From positions 7,506,501 through 7,570,500 of the forward strand of contig NC_008268.1 of the NCBI RefSeq assembly GCF_000014565.1: a DNA stretch of 64,000 bases. The letters are read 5' to 3'. The notes beneath the pieces are model-generated. The model had not been told where the DNA came from. It did no database searches and worked only from the letters and a program-made list of their open reading frames with translations. Both the position numbers and the translations under genes were made by a program. This document shows, piece after piece, positions 59,919 to 64,000 of the stretch. The stretch's first letter is position 1, and the number at the start of each line of letters is the position of its first letter. This DNA is from Rhodococcus jostii RHA1. Lineage in GTDB: Bacteria > Actinomycetota > Actinomycetes > Mycobacteriales > Mycobacteriaceae.

Positions 59919-60679
59919 GGGTTCTTGCCGTTCGTCAGTGCGGCCATGTGTGCCTCGACCGCAGTCTTGGAGTCCGGATGCTCGGACAACCGGACGGTGA
60001 AGGTCTGTTCGAGCTCGTAGCCGCGCTTGAGATCCATACCCTCGCAGCCGTTCAACGATTGCTTCGCCAGGGTCAGTGCGTAGCGGCTCTTCGAGGCAAT
60101 GGACCGTGCGCGGGTGAATGCGGTGTTCATGAGTGCGTCGTGGGGTACTACCTCGATCGGCGCGCCCCACCGCTCGAGGGTGTGTGCGTCGACGGCTTCT
60201 GCGGTGAAAAACAGCCGGCGCATTGCCTGCTGCGGCAGCATGCGGGCGGTGAAACGGCCGCCGCCGAGGACCCCGACGTTCATTTCCGGCAACCCGAACG
60301 TCGCCTTCTCCGAGGCCACCACCAGGTCGCACGATGCGGTCAGGCCGAATCCGCTGCCGAGTGCCGGCCCGTTGACAGCGGCAATGACGGGGATCGAGCA
60401 GTCGATGAGGTTGAACATCGCGCGGCGGACATTGCGCATCTGCAGTTCACCGCTCGTCGTGTCCATGGTGCGGAAGTCGTTGAGGTCGTTGCCCGCGCAG
60501 AACACGTGACCGCGTCCTGTGAGCACGGCGACGTTGACTGTCGGATCGTCCGACAGCCGGTCGAAGGCCTCGGCGAGTTCGCCGTACATTCGGTGGTCGA
60601 GTGCATTGACCTTGCCGCGGGCAAGTTCGACCAGGGCGATCCCTGGTTCGGGTTGGGAGATGCGAATGTGCTCGGTCAT
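59915..60679 (-). CDS. Enoyl-CoA hydratase/isomerase family protein
   Basis: The 254-residue crotonase-fold protein has the CoA-binding and oxyanion motifs GHVFCAGNDLNDFRT and IAAVNGPALGSGFGLTASCD, then FGLPEMNVGVLGGGRF. The position corresponding to one catalytic glutamate of true hydratases reads G-V-L, so another crotonase reaction (isomerase or hydrolase) is possible. ATG 60679 (ribosome binding site gagga) is preferred to the in-frame upstream start. It follows the CoA ligase in the same operon. Confidence 0.92.
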   Translation of the reverse strand: MTEHIRISQPEPGIALVELARGKVNALDHRMYGELAEAFDRLSDDPTVNVAVLTGRGHVFCAGNDLNDFRTMDTTSGELQMRNVRRAMFNLIDCSIPVIAAVNGPALGSGFGLTASCDLVVASEKATFGLPEMNVGVLGGGRFTARMLPQQAMRRLFFTAEAVDAHTLERWGAPIEVVPHDALMNTAFTRARSIASKSRYALTLAKQSLNGCEGMDLKRGYELEQTFTVRLSEHPDSKTAVEAHMAALTNGKNP

Positions 60680-60686
60680 GTCGTCC

Positions 60687-62372
60687 TCACTTCTCATGCG
60701 CCGCATGAAGGCTGACGCCGACCATCTGCGGCGGGACGTGGGTGCGGTTACGGGTCCAGTCGCGGAGCGCGAACTTCTGGATCTTGCCGCTCGCGGTCTT
60801 GGGTAGTACGTCCACCACGAAGATGCTCTCGGGGATCTTCTGTTTGGCGACCTCGCGTCCGGTCAGGAACTCGTGGACGTCTTCGAGGGTGAGGTCCTGC
60901 GCGTCGTGGGTGACGATGAAGGCGCAGCCCCGTTCACCGGTCGTCGCATCTGGCCCTGCGACTACGGCGACCTCGCTGACAGCGGGGTGCTCACTGAGCA
61001 GGTTTTCCACCTCGTGAGTGCTGATCTTCTCGCCGGACCGGTTGATGATGTCCTTGATTCGGCCCTCGATGTGGATTGCGCCGGTGTCGTCGAACCGCGC
61101 GAGGTCACCGGACCGGAAGAAGCCGTCGTCGGTGAACGCCGCGGCGTTGAGCGACGAGTCGAGGTATCCGAGGAAGGTGTCGGGGCCCCGCCACAGTACT
61201 TCGCCGACCCCGCCGGGCGCGACAGGGCGATCGGCGGGGTCGACGATGGTCACCTCCGTGGGCGCCAGGACTCGCCCGTCGGTTCGGGTGCGTAATTGCG
61301 GTGTGTCCCAGCGATTGCCTGCTGTGACGGACGGCCCTTCGGTGGCGCCGTACATACGGACGACGGTGCCGAGCCGATCGGTGGCCCGGCGGGTCAGTTC
61401 GTCCGGCATGTCAGCGCCGCCGCACACGATGTACCGGATCGACGGAGTGGGGCGACCCGCCGCGACGGCGGCGTCGAGCAATCCTTGCAGGAACGGTGTG
61501 GAGAAGATCATGAAGCTGGCTTCGTGGCAGGATATCTTGTCGAGCGCGGCGGCTGGATCCCACTGATCGTGCAGCACGACGGGCGCCCCGAGCAGGAACG
61601 GCAGTGTCAAGGCGCAGTTCACCCCGGTCACGTGCGTGACCGGCGACGGGTTGAAGATGACGTCGTTCTCGTTGAGGCCGAACAACTCGATCATCGAGAG
61701 GTTCTCGAATACGAGCGTGTTGTGGCTGTGCAGTGCGCCCTTCGGATCCGCGGTCGTCCCGGAGGTGTACAACAGCAGGCAGACCTGATCTGGATCCGGC
61801 TGGGGCAGTGCGGCAACCACCTTCGCGGCCTCTGCCGGGGCGCTGCCGAGCAGCTCCGTCCAGGTGGTCATCCGCTCGTCGGTGCCGCGCTCGCCACGGT
61901 CGCCGAGGATGACGACCTTCTTCAGGTGCGGCAAGTCGTCGAGCAGCTTGTCATACATCGCGGCGTAATCGAATCCTCGGTAGGTCGCGGGAATGAAGAC
62001 GGCCGACGCCCGCGCCTGCCCGAGGATGAACCGCAGCTCGCGCCCTCGGTAGATCGGGACTATGGGGTTGGCGACGGCGCCTAGCTTCATGATCGCTTGG
62101 TAGACGATGACCGCTTCGGCCCGATTGGCGAGCTGGAACGAGACCACGTCGTCGGCGCCGATTCCGGCCGAATGCAGCGCAGCAGCGAGCGTGGTGGCGT
62201 TGCGGTCGACGTCGGCGAAGGTCAACCGTGTGTCGCCGTCGATCACGGCCACTGCATCGGGGAACTGCGAGGCGGCGCGCGTCAAGTAGTGCCCGATCGG
62301 TTGATCACGCCAGTGCCCTGACTCGCGGTAGGAATGGCCAAGGTCTGGCGTCGGTGGGCGCGTCGGCCACAT
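60687..62372 (-). CDS. Acyl-CoA synthetase (AMP-binding)
   Basis: The 561-residue enzyme activates a carboxylic acid to its CoA thioester. Motifs are LLLYTSGTTADPKGALHSHN (P-loop), VVRMYGATEGPSVTAG, GFFRSGDLARFDDTG and the catalytic lysine in KTASGKIQKFALRDW. It is nearest to cyclohexanecarboxylate/medium-chain type ligases by eye. ATG 62372 has the ribosome binding site ggaggtaa. It is the first gene of the operon and diverges from the FCD-type regulator; the box at 62456-62468 lies between them. Confidence 0.92.
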   Translation of the reverse strand: MWPTRPPTPDLGHSYRESGHWRDQPIGHYLTRAASQFPDAVAVIDGDTRLTFADVDRNATTLAAALHSAGIGADDVVSFQLANRAEAVIVYQAIMKLGAVANPIVPIYRGRELRFILGQARASAVFIPATYRGFDYAAMYDKLLDDLPHLKKVVILGDRGERGTDERMTTWTELLGSAPAEAAKVVAALPQPDPDQVCLLLYTSGTTADPKGALHSHNTLVFENLSMIELFGLNENDVIFNPSPVTHVTGVNCALTLPFLLGAPVVLHDQWDPAAALDKISCHEASFMIFSTPFLQGLLDAAVAAGRPTPSIRYIVCGGADMPDELTRRATDRLGTVVRMYGATEGPSVTAGNRWDTPQLRTRTDGRVLAPTEVTIVDPADRPVAPGGVGEVLWRGPDTFLGYLDSSLNAAAFTDDGFFRSGDLARFDDTGAIHIEGRIKDIINRSGEKISTHEVENLLSEHPAVSEVAVVAGPDATTGERGCAFIVTHDAQDLTLEDVHEFLTGREVAKQKIPESIFVVDVLPKTASGKIQKFALRDWTRNRTHVPPQMVGVSLHAAHEK

Positions 62373-62455
62373 CTTTACCTCCGGGAGAGCATCACGTTCG
62401 GATGTTGACTGGTGCCACGTGTTGACGGGTGTCACGCTAGCCACTTTCCCTAAAT

Positions 62456-62468
62456 ATGTACAGAGTTT
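62456..62468 (+). promoter_or_regulatory. Operator candidate shared with 63326-63337
   Basis: atgtacagagttt lies between the divergent CoA ligase and regulator genes. Nearly the same run (atgtacagattt) precedes the MFS gene. FCD-type GntR regulators usually bind short sites of this kind in divergent promoters. Confidence 0.5.
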
Positions 62469-62505
62469 GTCGATTCTCTCTCGGAGCTGGGTAGGGTTTG
62501 TACGC

Positions 62506-63297
62506 ATGGCGGCTACACATCGAACTGTCGACGAGCGCACCGGGAACGCACTGACGCCGGACGACGCCCATCGCGCACCGGGCAGAGCCCCGAAAATGTC
62601 CGAACGCATCGCGAACCAGATAGCGGACGAGATCCTCGGGGGCGGCATCGTGGCCGGTGACCGGCTGCCGACCGAGAAGGAGATGGTCGCCGAGTACGGC
62701 GTGGCGCGCACGACTGTGCGCGAAGCCCTCCGGCTGCTCGAGAGCCGAGGCCTGGTCACCATTCGGGCCGGTGTCGGCGGCGGCCCCGTCGCGTGTCGGC
62801 CTCAATTCGAATCACTGGGCAACACCATGAAACTGTTCCTGCAGCTCGAGGGTGCAAATCTCAGCGACGTCATCGACACCCGGCTGACCCTGGAACCGGT
62901 GGTCGCGCAACAGGCCACGCCTCGAATTACGGACGGCCAGCTGGACGAATTGCAGGCAGCGCTCGACAGCATGCGGACGCGGCCCGACGACTACGCCAAC
63001 TTCATCGAGAAGAACGCGCTGTTCCACACCACCATCTACACCGCATCCGGAAACCCGGTGCTGCGCATCCTCATGGAAACGCTGCTGCTCCTGGTGCGGG
63101 ACGCGGAACCCTCGCGGCACCCTGAGATCACCCGCACCGCCGCCGTCGAAGCGCAGCAACTGGTGCTCAATGCCATGCGCTCCCGAAATGCGTCCGCCGC
63201 AGGGGAGGCGATGGAGGCCTTCGTCCACGACACCGCGAAGTACTACCGTAAGCGCCTTGCGCACATCATCTCCGAGCCCGTGCACTGGCAGCTCTAG
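62506..63297 (+). CDS. GntR family regulator, FadR/FCD subfamily
   Basis: The 263-residue protein has an N-terminal winged helix (MSERIANQIADEILGGGI, LPTEKEMVAEYGVARTTVRE) and the helical FCD effector domain (VIDTRLTLEPVVAQQA, ENALFHTTIYTASGNPVLRI, VEAQQLVLNAMRS). The histidine in LFHTTIY matches a metal ligand of FCD domains. It diverges from the acyl-CoA operon and precedes the MFS gene. A shared box in both intergenic regions makes these its likely targets, with an acyl-CoA or free acid as ligand. Confidence 0.92.
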   Translation: MAATHRTVDERTGNALTPDDAHRAPGRAPKMSERIANQIADEILGGGIVAGDRLPTEKEMVAEYGVARTTVREALRLLESRGLVTIRAGVGGGPVACRPQFESLGNTMKLFLQLEGANLSDVIDTRLTLEPVVAQQATPRITDGQLDELQAALDSMRTRPDDYANFIEKNALFHTTIYTASGNPVLRILMETLLLLVRDAEPSRHPEITRTAAVEAQQLVLNAMRSRNASAAGEAMEAFVHDTAKYYRKRLAHIISEPVHWQL

Positions 63298-63325
63298 CGG
63301 ACTGCTTCCATTAATATTCGGAAAC

Positions 63326-63337
63326 ATGTACAGATTT
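63326..63337 (+). promoter_or_regulatory. Second copy of the FCD operator candidate
   Basis: atgtacagattt lies 29 bp after the regulator stop and about 100 bp before the MFS start. See 62456-62468. Confidence 0.5.
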
Positions 63338-63436
63338 AGCGGATGCGCGGTTATGGTGTGGAAGCGCTCGCACGAGGTGACCCACTCCCACCTGCGGTAG
63401 GCGCACCTTCGGTCCACGCTTTCGCACAGAAATGAG

Positions 63437-64000
63437 ATGTTCGTGGCGACCCACACGAATTCCACATCGCGCACCCTCGAGCAAACCAGACGCCGCGGCG
63501 TTCTCGCCGCGGCTGTCGGCACCATCGTCGAGTACTACGACCTCACCGTCTACGCATACCTGGCCGTGGTCGTCAGCCCACTGTTCTTCCCCGGCAACGA
63601 CCCCACCGCCGCACTGCTCGCCAGTCTCGCCGTCTTCGCGTCGGCCTACCTCATGCGCCCCATCGGCGGCATCTTCTTCGGCCGCCTCGGGGACCGGCAC
63701 GGACGCAAGCGCGCTCTGCTGGTGTCCGTGCTGCTGATGGGGGTCGGCAGCCTCCTCATGGCATGCCTGCCGAAGTACGCGTCAGCGGGCATCGTCGCGC
63801 CGATCCTGCTCGTCCTCGCACGACTGGTGCAGGGTTTCTCCGCCGGCGGAGAACTCGGCGGAGCATTGACCTACGTCTACGAGACCGTCGGGGAAAAACG
63901 CAAGGGTCTGGGCGCCTCGTTCGTCGCACTCGGCAGCAACGGTGGTTTCGCGCTCGCCGCAATTGCGGTCGGGACCGTCTCAGCGCTCACCACCGAACCA
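63437..64000 (+). CDS. MFS metabolite:H+ symporter, cut by the window end
   Basis: The first 188 residues are present and the gene runs out of the window. They show the ProP/ShiA-like symporter start: GVLAAAVGTIVEYYDLTVYA, RPIGGIFFGRLGDRHGRKRA (the MFS loop 2-3 motif), LVLARLVQGFSAGGELGGAL and YVYETVGEKRKGLGAS. Five membrane segments are visible. These transporters import organic acids or zwitterions with protons. With the CoA ligase operon and shared operator, it likely imports the acid that the operon degrades. ATG 63437 is preferred to 63432, which is in another frame. Confidence 0.9.
   Translation, partial: MFVATHTNSTSRTLEQTRRRGVLAAAVGTIVEYYDLTVYAYLAVVVSPLFFPGNDPTAALLASLAVFASAYLMRPIGGIFFGRLGDRHGRKRALLVSVLLMGVGSLLMACLPKYASAGIVAPILLVLARLVQGFSAGGELGGALTYVYETVGEKRKGLGASFVALGSNGGFALAAIAVGTVSALTTEP

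Noticed and set aside
1..64000. CRISPR arrays, rRNA genes, prophage modules, toxin-antitoxin pairs of known families
   Set aside because: No regularly spaced repeats, rRNA-like blocks, phage structural genes or recognised toxin-antitoxin motifs were seen on either strand.

Overview
The window is high-GC actinobacterial DNA, most likely from Rhodococcus or a close mycolate-containing relative. Markers are a secreted Rpf under a c-di-AMP riboswitch, a HadA-like MaoC protein, DUF4193 and WhiB genes, IdeR-type iron boxes, a wax-ester-synthase (WS/DGAT) remnant, Lsr2-type DNA-binding domains, and a cluster related to Rhodococcus desulfurisation genes. Assignments come from motif and family recognition by eye; no database search was run.

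Layout. 0.6-9.7 kb is a decaying stretch: TetR, HadA-like and DUF4190 genes each occur once intact and once broken, with a wrecked ScbR-like receptor, paired 16-bp operators and a 30-residue peptide gene. 10.2-12.3 kb holds the riboswitch, rpf and a complete IS630-family element. 12.6-20.4 kb holds a secreted lipase, a degenerate BY-kinase-like protein, a small secreted protein, and a probable operon of a membrane protein, a TIGR03118 lipoprotein and an actin-fold (Hsp70-like) protein with a proline-rich tail. 20.8-27.4 kb is an iron unit: an Fe(III) ABC importer and an adenylation/carrier/acyltransferase fusion, each behind an IdeR-like box. 27.8-30.7 kb holds a VKOR protein, an L,D-transpeptidase and a methyltransferase. 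31.4-34.7 kb holds a DrrAB-type exporter flanked by two short peptides sharing an N-terminus, an ECF sigma factor and a Cys-rich peptide.

36.0-37.5 and 52.7-53.8 kb encode two paralogous proteins made of four or five Lsr2 C-terminal DNA-binding domains joined by histone-H1-like Ala/Lys/Pro linkers. Their 200-bp upstream regions are alike, and a third copy has decayed. None has the Lsr2 dimerisation domain. This is the strongest candidate here for an undescribed system.

39.3-48.0 kb is an intact, tightly coupled organosulfur-scavenging locus: a divergent IclR regulator, an SsuABC-like importer, a DszB-like desulfinase, two flavin monooxygenases, a class II aldolase-like protein and a second binding-protein-fold protein without a signal peptide. 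48.5-56.7 kb is mostly lone or broken genes. 57.6-64.0 kb is an intact acyl-CoA catabolic operon with a divergent FCD-type regulator and an MFS transporter cut by the window end.

Many otherwise convincing genes outside the core operons carry single-base frameshifts, often in homopolymers. Some are probably assembly errors. Others, with internal deletions or lost start codons, look like real pseudogenes.
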